From Ailurus styani (taxonomy: Eukaryota; Chordata; Mammalia; Carnivora; Ailuridae): a stretch of DNA of 64,000 nucleotides. Below are positions 44,830 through 55,525 of this stretch, in pieces. Position 1 is the stretch's first letter. The number at the start of each line of letters is the position of its first letter. The DNA lies in assembly GCA_002007465.1 (NCBI GenBank), contig LNAC01000745.1, positions 564,245-628,244 on the forward strand, written 5' to 3'. Under the pieces are notes generated by a model that was not told where the DNA came from, did not search any database, and saw only the letters and a list, made by a program, of their open reading frames with translations. The position numbers were made by a program, and so were the translations under genes.

Positions 44830-46260
44830 GAGAATTAAGTTTTTTTTCTTAACTTTTCATTTTGAAGTGATTTTAAAATTGCAGAAAAGGTTTATTATAG
44901 TACAAAGAACTCTGATATATCCTTCAATCAGGTTCTCAGATATTGATATTTTAGTACATTTACTTTATCAGTCTTTCTGACACACACACACACACTATAC
45001 ATATATGTACAGATTACAACAATTTTTTCTGAAACATTTGAGATTAAGTTTCAGACATGTTACCCTATTATCCTTTAATACTTCAGTGGTTTCCAAAAAT
45101 GGATTTTTAGAATGCAGCAGCATTCTAAATAACCAGCACAAACTTTTAAAATCAAGGAGTTGACTTTGATAAAATATTACCACCTAATCTACAGACCCAT
45201 TCAAATTTTGCCAATTCTCCTAACAACTCTCTTTATAAAGTACAAGACCTAATCTAAAATGATATGTTGTATTTAGTTATATTTCTTCCATCTGGAACAG
45301 TTCCTCTGTCTTTCCTTATTTTTCATGACCTTGAAAAGTTTGAAGAGTACCAGCCAATTTTTGTAGAATGTCCCACAATCATGATTTATCTGATGTTTCC
45401 TTGTAATTTACGCATATTTTGGCAGAAGCATCATAAAAGTGAAGTGTGTTCTCAGTGCATCATTTCTGGAGACACATGATTTCCATACGTCCCATTCTTG
45501 GTGCTGTTAACTCTTACCATTTGCTTTAGATCCTGGTCTCCAGGTTTCTCCATTGTAAGATTACTTTCTATGTGTTTTATACCTATTAATTGATAAGTCA
45601 TTAAGTAATTTGTGGAGAAAATGTTGAGACTATGTAAATATGCTGCTCCTCATCAGATCTTTACCTACCAGTTTTATTATTTCTATGATGGCTGGCAAAT
45701 GGTGATCTTATAAATTGGATATTTTCTTACACACGTATGTCATTCTCCTGTACAATAGTTTTCCTTTCACCATAAAAGCTAGATCAACCAATTTATCTCT
45801 ATCTATCCTCTCTCTACCTCTCTACCTTCTGTACCATGTTTGACTCAGATTCCCATTTCACTCAATGTCTTACAAACTATTATTATTATTATTATATGTC
45901 TTGATGATCAAATTGTCCCAGACTTAGCCAATGAAAGCCGCTTCAAGTTGGCTCCTATGTCCTCTTGACATAATTTTTTGGGGACAATTTTAATTTCCCA
46001 CGTAAGATAGTCCACATTCATCTCGTTGTTGCCCTATTCATCAGTCTTGTATTCAGTCATTTCCCCAGAACCCTTGGTTTCCTTGAAACCAGTGGAAGCT
46101 ACTTAGGAGTCAAGATCTGAGTACCTTGGATGTTGTTACCAGTGTGTCATTGCATCTAGGTACTTTCTGTAGACAGAACTAAGGAATATGTGCCTGTATG
46201 CACATAGCCACACATGCCCACAGGCAGCTGTACCTGTTTCTATTTATGTTTATTGAGAAA
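44830..46260 (+). mobile_element. ancient L1-type segment, second and longer copy
   Basis: Shares blocks with the copy at 39190: CATTTTTCATGACCTTGA-type, TTACGCATATTTTGGCAGAAGC, GGTGCTGTTAACTC and CAGGTTTCTCCATTGTAAG. It extends further right through ATGGCTGGCAAATGGTGATC, GTCAAGATCTGAGTACC and TGTCATTGCATCTAGGTAC. A short (CA)n run at 44980-44994 and (TTA)n at about 45880-45896 lie within it. Confidence 0.55.
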
Positions 46261-48125
46261 CATAATTCCATACCAACACTTTCAATTCCAGTTTAGTAGT
46301 ACGATGTTACTTCTAGCAGTCCCTCTTTCTGTATTTATACTGTCTTCAGTAGTTAGAAATCTGCTTCCCATTATCCTCAGTTCATTTTATATATTTGTTC
46401 AGTACCCCTAAATACCCAATATTCTGATCTTACAGGCTCTCCCTCAGCCCTTACCCCGATAAACAACTCTGACCCACCGAATGCACCAAATGACTGCCTG
46501 GCCCACAAAAGGGAATGGGAGGGAGGTTGGCTTATACTTTCTGTATTATTCATTAACAACTTTACCTAGAAAGAAAATAGAGGAAGAAAAGCCCGAAATG
46601 CCAATAAAAAAATGTTCAGATGCATCAAATATTAAACCAAATATTTTGCCTGATTTATGTCAAGCATGGTATTTTCCTTGTTATATAGGCTTTGGTGCTA
46701 TTCCACACTTATATAACCTCCACGAGCATATAAATGGCAATTTAAACACATTTAAATTCTTTCTAATGATTTTATAATCCAATTTTTCATGTATGGTTGA
46801 CAGGTGGACTGATTTGGGGCAAAATCTATGATTTCAGTGTTGTAATGCTGGGTAATGTAGGGCATCTCACTACCTTTCAGAAATACGTAAGGACTGTCGA
46901 AGTTGCCTGCTTCGTCCTTCTCTGAAGCAAATGTACTTCACTGTAAAGCTGAAACTGGAAACTTGTGTCTCCCTCCCCCCTTATAAAGGTGTCTTTCTTT
47001 CTGAGTGTGTGATGCTCTTAAGAATAGGAGGCCTCTCCTTGGGACACTCCAAATTACCCTCCATGCGTCTCTCTTGTAACTGGCATTGAGGTTCTCACCT
47101 ATTAACAGTCTTTGCTGCGTGTGGTAGAAGATTTAAGAAGAAAAAGCATTTTCACATCGTTCCCATCCCCTTTCTTCATTTTAGAGTGACACTAACAGGG
47201 AAACAAAGATGGGATCTAGAGACTTCCATGAATAAAGGGTTATATCACACACAAGCCAACATGCGAAGTAAATATTTTCTGGAGGTCCACCTCTTCCAAA
47301 TGGTTGTCCTAGTATGCCAAAAAGCTAAAGAACATTAAAGTGATAGGATGACTGGGGAGGGCCTCTAAGTAAATGATCACTTTATGGAAGATTTTATAAA
47401 ATTCTGTTGACAAAGTTTGTATTCATGTGTTCATAGTCCTTAACAGCAGAATAGTTACATGAAAGTAGGTTCATCCTACAGTGTCATGATGTCTCTCTAA
47501 CTATCATTAATGATTTCAAGGAAATACAATAATGATTCCACATCCTCACATTCATTGAATATTATTTTTCTAGTCAGGTCAGTTCAAATAAATTGAGTCC
47601 TCACAACAGGAATCACAGTTATTATGAGTTTGTTATTCTAAATGTTTGACTTTTCATGTTATTTTTCCCCCCTAATATTCTGAGAATTTCTTGGTTTTCT
47701 GAATTGGAAAATCTCTGGAGAATGTATCAATGTGCTCAAAAATATTTGTGAAAGAACTATAAGATAATGGTATAATTAGGTCATTGTCTATTATAACATC
47801 TACAAATCGTTATTTTGTTTCAGTATTCAGGTACATCGGGGAATGCATATTGCAGAGCTTCGCTAATAGAGAATCTCTCCAGAACAGATTAATCAGTATC
47901 CAAGAGAGACTTGGGAGATCTTAAAACAGAGAGGGCTCCAAATTACAGACTTGATGGCATATACACTCAAAAGGGTCAGTATAGAAGTGTTCCATTGGTC
48001 AAGAAACAAGACACGTTGGATTCACAAAGACACTCTCAGGAATGAATGGAGGGGATTATATAGAAGTAGTGTCACTAACTTTTCTTTCACTTTCTTTACT
48101 TGCAATAAGAACACAATGCATGAGT
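46261..48125. other. no gene seen
   Basis: AT-rich DNA without recognisable exons or named repeats. The 46481-46777 frame shows no domain. Confidence 0.45.
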
Positions 48126-48129
48126 ACAC

Positions 48130-48250
48130 ATACCTTTGTAGTGTAATGCACTTTTCACATGCATTACCTCATACAAGTCTGCAAGGCCATATTTACAACA
48201 GGAAGCCAGAACCTTAGAAAGGTTAAATTCAAACAGAAGGATTCAGAGTA
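48130..48250 (-). mobile_element. possible MIR SINE fragment
   Basis: CACATGCATTACCTCATACAAG, AGCCAGAACCTTAGAAAGG and a TTAAATTCAAACAGAAGG stretch loosely follow the inverted MIR core. Confidence 0.35.
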
Positions 48251-48828
48251 ATATGATAATTTCTGCTTGCAAATCTGTGCAAATATAAATGGAAGGGAGC
48301 AGGTGGAAACACGGAGTGATTGAGTATTTTATGGAGTCAGTCTTGATCATCCTGGACAGTGGCTGAGCAGTCGTGGTCCAGTTAATTGGGTGGGAAAGAC
48401 CTGGAGGCCACATTTCAAAGAAAAGATTCCAGAAGTTTAAAATGAGGAGTTGGTTCAATTTTTATTTCACTTAAGGATGCCTGGTGTCCTATTCCTTGTG
48501 CTATAAACCATAGACTACAAAATTTCCCCATTAAATAGAAAATGCTCAGGCTGGGTTTATGAGGCAACAAATAATTGAGGGAGAACCCTCCTTACCATGG
48601 AACCCTGCCCATATTCACTCAAATATCCAGAACGTTTTGTCCATAATCGCTAACCACTGGACTTTTAGGAACACTGGAGGTGTCTGAATGCTTCAGTTGC
48701 TAGGCAGACGCTGCCATTTTGTGTCCAAAGTTGAAAGTTAGCACGGACCATTTTATAAATATCCTCCTGGGCTTCATTTCATCTATGAATCCTATTTCTT
48801 TTACTGATGTTAATTCTACCAGCCAAAC

Positions 48829-49359
48829 CAGTGGTTTCCAGACATTTTGGTCTCAGGACCCCCTTAATACTCCTGAAAATGCCTGAAAGCTTGAAAGAGC
48901 TCTTGTTTATGTGGGTTTTAGCCATCACTACTAGAAATTAAAACCTGCAAATGTTCAAAGCACTTCTTAAATTATCACAAAGCAGCAATTATAAACCTGT
49001 TACAGGTTAACATGAATAACACATATTTTTATCAACATACCAACACTGTCTAAATAAAAATGTTTAGTGAGGAAAGTGGCATTGTTATATGTTTTTTGTT
49101 GTTGTTATTTTGCAAATCTCCACAATGTCTGGTATAATAAAAAACAGCTTCTTCATTCAGCCTATTGTGACATCATGTGTCAGATAGCCTCTGGATATCT
49201 CCAGATTTCCAGATTTCCAGTAACCTCATGAAATACTAACAGTGACAGAGGCAAGATAATTTAAGTATTATGATGTTAGTATCACGGTTTTGACCTCATG
49301 GCGCCTCTGAAAGGGAGGAGCCTATTATTGGTCTCTGGACAGCCCTTTGAGAACCCCTG
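48829..49359 (+). mobile_element. hAT-type DNA transposon remnant, 531 bp, both ends present
   Basis: The left end CAGTGGTTTCCAGACATTTTG and the right end CCCTTTGAGAACCCCTG are imperfect inverted repeats. Inside, GGTCTCAGGACCCCCTTAA, GAGCTCTTGTTTATGTGGG, TTAACATGAATAACACAT and GCAAATCTCCACAATGTCTGG match a known internally deleted hAT family. The 8-bp flanks AGCCAAAC and AGGTAAAT are consistent with a worn target duplication. No transposase frame remains. Confidence 0.7.
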
Positions 49360-49449
49360 AGGTAAATAAACCTGAATAATATTATGATCAAGTTAAGTAC
49401 TCTGGTTCAGAACTGAGTAAGTGTAGACACTTGTTCCTTATTCTCCAGA

Positions 49450-49775
49450 AGTTAGCTGAATCGTCACCACCTAAGAGGCTTTTCCTAACATTCTCTCTGA
49501 AGTGAGTGTTCCCTACTCTCAGTGTTCTGGAGCTTAGTGCCCTGTTTTGTTTTGCTTGTTTGTTTTTCTCTATAGAACTTATCCCAATCTGTGATTTTAA
49601 AACTTATCTTTTTCCCCCTTTATGTGAACCTGTCTGTCTCCCTCCCTACACTATAAACTTCCTGCGTTTTCCTGTCTTACCTACATTGTATCCCTCAAGT
49701 CCAGCATTGTGCCTGGCCCAGAGACAGTATTCAATAATTATTTTCTGACTTAATTGATCAGTAAATTAGTGATAG
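49450..49775 (+). mobile_element. L2 LINE 3' end
   Basis: GAGGCTTTTCCTAACATTCTC, TATAGAACTTATCCCAATCTG, CTACACTATAAACTTCCTGCG and CAGCATTGTGCCTGGCCC with a TATTCAATAATTAT end give the complete order of the L2 3' region. Confidence 0.7.
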
Positions 49776-49857
49776 TTTTGTTTTTCTCATTTTCCTTTTG
49801 ACCCTTAGTTCTTACACTGAGATGATCAGTGGACATAGGAGAATTGAAGTAAATATG

Positions 49858-50074
49858 TTCTCATTCATTCAAACAATGTTTCTAAAGGACCTCTTATGTG
49901 CTGGTCAAGTTTATAGGATATAAAGATGAGCAAAACATAGCACCTATCCCCAGCCATACCCTATATAATGGGGCACACTGAGAAACGAAACTTTAGTTGG
50001 ATCCTAAATAGAAAATGTAGTTTCTGTCAGGAGAGAAGAAAGTCACAGTCTCTGAGATGAATGGAGGCCTGACC
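49858..50074 (-). mobile_element. L2-like LINE fragment leading into the hairpin
   Basis: CATTCATTCAAACAATG, TCTTATGTGCTGGTC, AAGATGAGCAAAACATAGC and GGCACACTGAG follow an inverted L2 3' end. The left arm of the inverted repeat that follows appears to continue the L2 alignment (GCAAGGAAGTCAGTATGG-type block). Confidence 0.5.
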
Positions 50075-50329
50075 TATTGAAGAAGCTGCAAGGAAGTCAG
50101 TATGGCGGAGTTGTTCAAATGGCCGGAGGATGGCAGAGGGGATGTAGGGAGAAGAGTGAGATGGGAGGCCACAGAGGTATATAGAACCCACGGGACTTTG
50201 GCCTGTGAGGTCCTGGGTTCTATATACCTCTGTGGCCTCCCATCTCACTCTTCTCCCTAGTTCCCCTCTGCCATCCTCTGGCCATTTGAACAATTCTACC
50301 ACACTGACTTCTTTGCAGTTTCTTCAATA
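50075..50329. repeat. 116-bp inverted repeat with 23-bp loop
   Basis: The left arm 50075-50190 is the reverse complement of the right arm 50214-50329 with no gaps. By eye I count 107 of 116 positions matching, with the inner 46 (50145-50190 against 50214-50259) perfect and all 9 differences in the outer part. In a plus-strand RNA five of the nine would be G:U pairs, leaving four true mismatches. The loop is 50191-50213. The left arm looks L2-derived; the right arm is an inverted copy that ends just before an L1 remnant. Confidence 0.97.
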
Positions 50330-50342
50330 TCCCAGATATTTT

Positions 50343-51925
50343 TTTTGTGGAAATCGACAACCTGATTCTAAAATTTATACCAAGTGCAAATGGCCAAAAT
50401 TAGCGAAGATACTTTTGAAGAAGGAGAAAGAGGTCTTATATAGGTATTTACTAAGACTACATTAACTAAAATAGTATTGACACAAAGATGGACAAAGAAA
50501 TTCCTAGAAAGGATAGAATCCAAACACAAATTCACATAAATAGGATTTACAACAAATGTGCCACTTCAATGTAGAGCAAAGTTTTTTTTTTTCAAAAAAC
50601 AGTATTAAATCATTTTGATATCCCTATTAAAAGAATAAATGAATCTTGACCCTTTACTCACAGCATATATGAAAATCAATTCTATAAGCATCACAGAAAC
50701 TAAAGGAACAAGTTAAAACCATATAGCTTCCTAGAAGACACAGAAGAATTTTTTTTAATGCCTTGAGTTACACAGTTTTCTTAAAGAGAATGCAAGGAAT
50801 ACTAGCCATAAAGGGAAAGATTGATTAACTGAACAGCCTTGCAACTCATAATCTTAATTCACTAAATGACATCATCCAGACAGTGAAAAGACTAGGGAGA
50901 GGGTGGATGAAGATAACTGCTATTAATATATTTCCAAAAAAGATCTCTCCCCCTCCTCTCTCTGTCTCTCTCTATGTGTATATACGTGTATCTATAACAC
51001 ACATTATTATTTAACATATATATTATATATGTATATTTTAAAATATGCATTTATGTGTGTTTACATATATAAAACTGTGTACCTCAATAAGAAAAAAATA
51101 GATAACACAAGATAAATGGGCAATAACTTGAAAAAGCCTTTTATCAGGAAGGATCTCTATATGATCAACGAACATATGAAAAGATGGTTAACATTGTTAG
51201 GTATTTGGGAAATGCAAAGAGAGCCACACTGAGGTAACACTACACATTCACAAGGATGACTAAAATAAACCCAAACCAAAAACGCTCCAAAATATATCAA
51301 GTGTCTTATGTGTGCAGAGTATGCGAACTCTTATACCCCTGGGGAAATTGTAGGGAAATACCTTCTAAGAATTAAAAGTATGCTTATCCTCTAACCCGAT
51401 AATTTCCCTCCTAGTTATATACCCAACAGAAATGTTACACGTGCACCAAAACACGTACATTAGTGTCCATAACAGCCCCAAACTGGGAAAAAAAATCTAA
51501 ACATCCATTAAAAATGAATAGATAAATAAACTGTGATATACTAGCACAATGGAATACTATATAGCAATGAAAATGAATGAATCACAGCTACCTGCAACAA
51601 CGTGGATAAATCCCACAGATAAAGACTAAGTGAAAGAAGACAGACACAGATGGGTCTATGAGATATTACACATCTATAAGAAGCAAAACATAGGCAAACA
51701 GATCTTTGGTAAGAGATCCCAGAGTTCCTTTGTTGTGAGTTGGGAATGGGATAATGAGTAGGAGAAAGGTACGAGGGAGACTTCCAGTTTGCTGGTAATG
51801 ATTTTTATTTGGGTTGTGGGGTGTTTGTGTTTCTTTGATAAAACTTGTTACAACGCATATTGTAGATTTGCACCCTGTATGATATCTATGCTACACTGCA
51901 ATAAAGGAGTAAAACAAAACAAAAC
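50343..51925 (+). mobile_element. decayed L1M LINE: ORF2 end and 3' UTR
   Basis: The left part (GACAACCTGATTCTAAAATTTA, then a CACAAAGATGGACAAAG block) resembles the carboxyl end of L1 ORF2. The right part gives the classic old L1 3' order: GAACATATGAAAAGATGG, GTATTTGGGAAATGCAAAG, AGTTATATACCCAACAG, ACAATGGAATACTATATAG and an A-rich end near 51900-51925. Many stops and frameshifts; no functional ORF remains. Confidence 0.8.
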
Positions 51926-52005
51926 GAATCTGTTGTTTTCTAACTAGAATGGAGGCATACATTTGGGATTCCCTCCTATACTACCGACTCAATATTTTAC
52001 TCTTT

Positions 52006-52181
52006 TTCAAAAGATTTTATTTATTTATTTGAAGAGAGAGAGCATAGCAGGCAGAGGGAGAGGGAGAAGCAGGCTTCCTGCTGAGCAGGGAGCCCAATGT
52101 GGGACTTGATCCCAGGACCCTGGGATCATGACCTGAGCTGAAGGCAGACGCTTAACAACTGAACCATCCAGGCATGCTGTC
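52006..52181 (-). mobile_element. Can-SINE with near-perfect duplication
   Basis: Diverged minus-strand head at the right end (GCATGCCTGGATGGTTCAG), GA-rich middle and an AAGATTTTATTTATTTATTTG tail region. AATATTTTACTCTTT at 51991-52005 and GATATTTTACTCTTT at 52182-52196 form the flanking duplication. Confidence 0.93.
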
Positions 52182-52196
52182 GATATTTTACTCTTT

Positions 52197-52737
52197 GTCT
52201 CAGAAAATACTTTTACCAAATATGTAGATAGTGAATAATGTAATTAATAGCTACTTTTTTTTTAATGACAGGGTAGCTGGTACAGAGAGAGCACTGGGAT
52301 GCCAGGCTCTTTCAAAGACCAGCAGCAGACCATGAGATACTTGGCTCAGTTTGAATCGTGCTCGTCAGGCAATTTGTTGATTCTCTTGAGTATCTAATTC
52401 TGCTGTTGCTTCGTGTTTAGCTGAGCAACTCTGACTCATAATAGCTAATAAGAAATGTATTTGTAAACATGCCAGAGGAGGGGAAACAGTGCAAGCAAGA
52501 CTTTTAGGAGGGTTTTTAATATTCGAGGTTGATAATGGCTTGAGGCACCTTCAAAGGGCGGGCTTGCAGGTGTGGAAACAGAGGGTAAGGATCAGCCCCC
52601 AACCAGGATGGGCAGAAGCCCTCAAACAAACATCCCCACCGACAGGGAGAGAGACTACAGTGGTGTGGCTAGTACCCAGAAGAAACAATGTTGAAAGGTA
52701 AGTGATGACTTCAGGGAAGCTGAAGTGAATGGATAAT
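52197..52737. other. no gene seen
   Basis: Unique-looking DNA. Frames at 52489-52745 have no recognisable domain. Confidence 0.45.
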
Positions 52738-52870
52738 CCATCCATTCATTCATTCATTCATTCATTCAACAAATATTTATTGAGTGTCTGCTCTAGAACA
52801 AGGACTATTTTAGGCACTGTTAATGATTCAACAATCACCACTTAGGGACCACATCCCCACAAGGGCTATG
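52738..52870 (-). mobile_element. L2 LINE 3' end fragment with (CATT)n
   Basis: A (CATT)n run at about 52742-52766 leads into CAACAAATATTTATTGAGTG and TTTTAGGCACTG, the inverted L2 3' terminus. Confidence 0.7.
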
Positions 52871-53322
52871 ACCTAATAAACATGGAGGGTACAGATTCAC
52901 TTAGCATTCCTATTTCCAGGAACACAGTTCCTGTACTAATGAGAATATGCCTATATTTACTTTTTTATAAAAAGCGGTCTTTTATTTGTACACTTCATCT
53001 ATTGCTGACTTGTACAGAACACATGGTCATGGAGCCTTGATGGAGTCATCCACATTCTTTTTTTGTCTCTACAGGCAACATTACACACCTTTGTAAGACA
53101 TTTGGACAATAAATAGTGGCCACGAGTTATAGTAAAATGCACCAGCTTATATGTGACCTGTACCAACGCCAACTGAGTGCAGGCCTTGCCTTTATAGCAC
53201 AGCACGAATTATTCAACAATTCTGTGTTAAATTTTTGGAGTCAAGTCTGTGTATTTGAGATTTTTGAATTTTATGAGGTAGACTTAATTTGCGCTTATCC
53301 TGAAATTATAAGGGTCACTCTG

Positions 53323-53530
53323 GGCGCCTGGGTGGCTCAGTGGGTTAAAGCCTCTGCTTTCGGCTCAGGTCATGATCCCAGGGTCCTGGGATCGAGGCCC
53401 ACGTCGGGCTCTCTGCTCAGCAGGGAGCCTGCTTCCTCCTCTCCCTGTCTCTCTGCCTGCCTCTCTGCCTACTTGTGATCTCTCTCTCTGTGTCAAATAA
53501 ACAAATAAAATCTTTAAAAAAAAAAAAAAA
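53323..53530 (+). mobile_element. young Can-SINE with 12-bp duplication
   Basis: Head GGCGCCTGGGTGGCTCAGTGGG with GTTAAAGCC, nearly consensus body, AAATAAACAAATAAAATCTTT tail and a clean A-run. The duplication AGGGTCACTCTG is perfect at 53311-53322 and 53531-53542. Confidence 0.97.
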
Positions 53531-53874
53531 AGGGTCACTCTGACATGCTGCCTTTAGCAAAGGATGTACACTTATGTATGGAAAATGTATTTTAGTATAA
53601 CAGAAGAACTCTTTTAAACACACACACACATCATACTTTGTTGTTACCACGGAAGCATATTGTGGCAATCCTGCGCATACTACATATTCTGAAATATTTT
53701 TATCATGTCCAAGGTTCCAGAGGTTTTAGAAGTATATGCTATGAATTTTTTTCCCATTATGATATTAAAAAAAAAGCCTATGTGTAATAGATGTGCAGAA
53801 GCAACTCCCAACCAAAAGAATAAAAATCTAGTAATATAAACTGGTAACAGCAGGCAGGGCGTGCAACCTGACAG

Positions 53875-54070
53875 CTGAGCATAAAGCTGGACTCTGCTGT
53901 TCACTAGCTATACAGTCTTGACCAAGTGACCTGACCGTGCTCAGTTAGGCTCAGAAAGAAGCCTCAGTTTCCTACTAGGTAAAACGGGGGTTTTGATAGC
54001 ACTCTGTTCACAGGGTTATTGGGAATTTTAAATGAGATAAAGTAGACAGAATTCCTGTCTTATAATATGC
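53875..54070 (+). mobile_element. MIR SINE
   Basis: GGACTCTGCTGTTCACTAGC, CCTCAGTTTCCTACTAGGTA, CAGGGTTATTGGGAATTTTA and GAGATAAAGTAGACAG follow MIR from its middle to the 3' part. Confidence 0.75.
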
Positions 54071-54700
54071 ATTAAAAAAAACTTTTAATTTTTAGGAGAA
54101 ACTTCTATTCCAGCCCAATTTATTTTAATACTGTCTGCCACTTTCATGTGTTTCTTCTTATTTAAGGTCCAATTATGATGACATATTTCTAAAATGCTAT
54201 AGACCATTTTTACTTCTTTCCCAGGAGACAAAAGTCCCTGTTGTCACTGGGGCACTCCTAGCCTGGATCATCTTGGGTGTCTCTATGAAGTTTAAATGAA
54301 AAGAGAGGCTATTTTGTGTCATGATATGATTTTAGTTAATCACCAGGTGGACTGATAAAATAGATTGAAGGAGGTGGAGGCATTGTGAGCAATAGTTAAT
54401 CCAAATAGACACCCCATCGATGTCTTTGGGGGTCAAGCCTGGAACTTCGCAGGAGCCAGTTTCCTATTTTGAAAAAAATTAACCATTTGTTTCTGATTCA
54501 GGGTTGATAGTGGGGCATATATGTAAAATTTAATCAGATCCTTTCTTCTGGGGCTAGACTGTGTAGCCCTAATATTCCATCCCATTCCATGCTCTTTATC
54601 CACTTTGCAGGTATCATCTGAATTATTTTATCTAAGATAAATATTTGGGTCCTAAGTGATTGGGGGATTAGAAGTCTATTTTTTAAAATGAATTCTCCTG

Positions 54701-54902
54701 GGGCACCTGGGTGTTGCAGTCAATTGAGTGTCAGGCTTTTGGGTTTGGCTCAGAATTTTGATCTCAGGGTCATGATCTCAGGGTTGTGAGATCGAGCCCC
54801 ATGTCGGGCTCCACACTCAGTGAGGGGTCTGCTTGAGAGTCTCTCTCTCTGCCCCTCCTGTTCATGATCTCTCGTTCTCTAAAATCAACAAATACACCTT
54901 AA
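54701..54902 (+). mobile_element. older Can-SINE with 16-bp duplication
   Basis: Head GGGCACCTGGGTGTTGCAGTC, a repeated GATCTCAGGGT block (54760-54788), the GAGATCGAGCCCCATGTC B-box-like region and an AAATACACCTTAAAAA tail. The duplication AAAATGAATTCTCCTG is perfect at 54685-54700 and 54903-54918. Confidence 0.95.
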
Positions 54903-55119
54903 AAAATGAATTCTCCTGAATTTATGCAAATATTCATATCTATATACTTTCTGTTCAATCTTCTCAATTTAATTCCTCTGTTTTCCTTGGTTATTGGTTG
55001 AAATCTGGAAACATTATAGAATCTCTTATCCAATCAAAAAATAAGGTGGGGGGAGGTGGGCAAGTCAATAACTTACTCCTGGCTTCTCTGAGAGTATCTC
55101 TATGTCAGTAAAAATACTA

Positions 55120-55525
55120 TTATTAGGCAGTATCTTAGTCAATTCAGGTTGCTAAAACAAAAATATCATAAACTAGGTGGTTTCAATGGCAAATATTTCT
55201 CTCTCAAGTTCTGGGGGCTGGGAAGTCCGAGATCAAGGTAAGACAGTTCTCTGATGTCTCCCGAGGACCACTTCCTGGCTTGTAGAGGGCTGCCTTCTTG
55301 CTGAGTCCCCACAAGGGAGCGGAAGCAGGGGAGAGGGCATGGAGGAGGGGGAGACACAGGGGGAGGGGAAGGGGAGAGTCTCTTCTTATAAGGGCACTAA
55401 TGTCATCATGAGGGCTCCATTCTTCTGACCTAATTATCTCCCCAAGGCCCCATCTCCAATACATCATATTAGGTACTTAAGCTTCAACATATGAATTTTG
55501 GCAGGACACAAGCTTGCAGTCTGTA
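55120..55525 (-). repeat. MaLR-type LTR (MLT/MST-like), inverted
   Basis: CAATTCAGGTTGCTAAAAC, GTTCTGGGGGCTGGGAAG, TTATAAGGGCACTAATG, GACCTAATTATCTCCCC and TTCAACATATGAATTTTGG give the inverted order of a common ERVL-MaLR solitary LTR. The element at 62530 is the same family on the other strand. No internal viral genes. Confidence 0.7.

Noticed and set aside
48660..48720. Possible very old SINE head near GGTGTCTGAATGCTTCAG
   Set aside because: Similarity is limited to about 35 bases and the body and tail are absent, so it may be chance.
50343..51925. Active L1 element
   Set aside because: Only the decayed end of ORF2 and the 3' UTR remain, with many stops and frameshifts.
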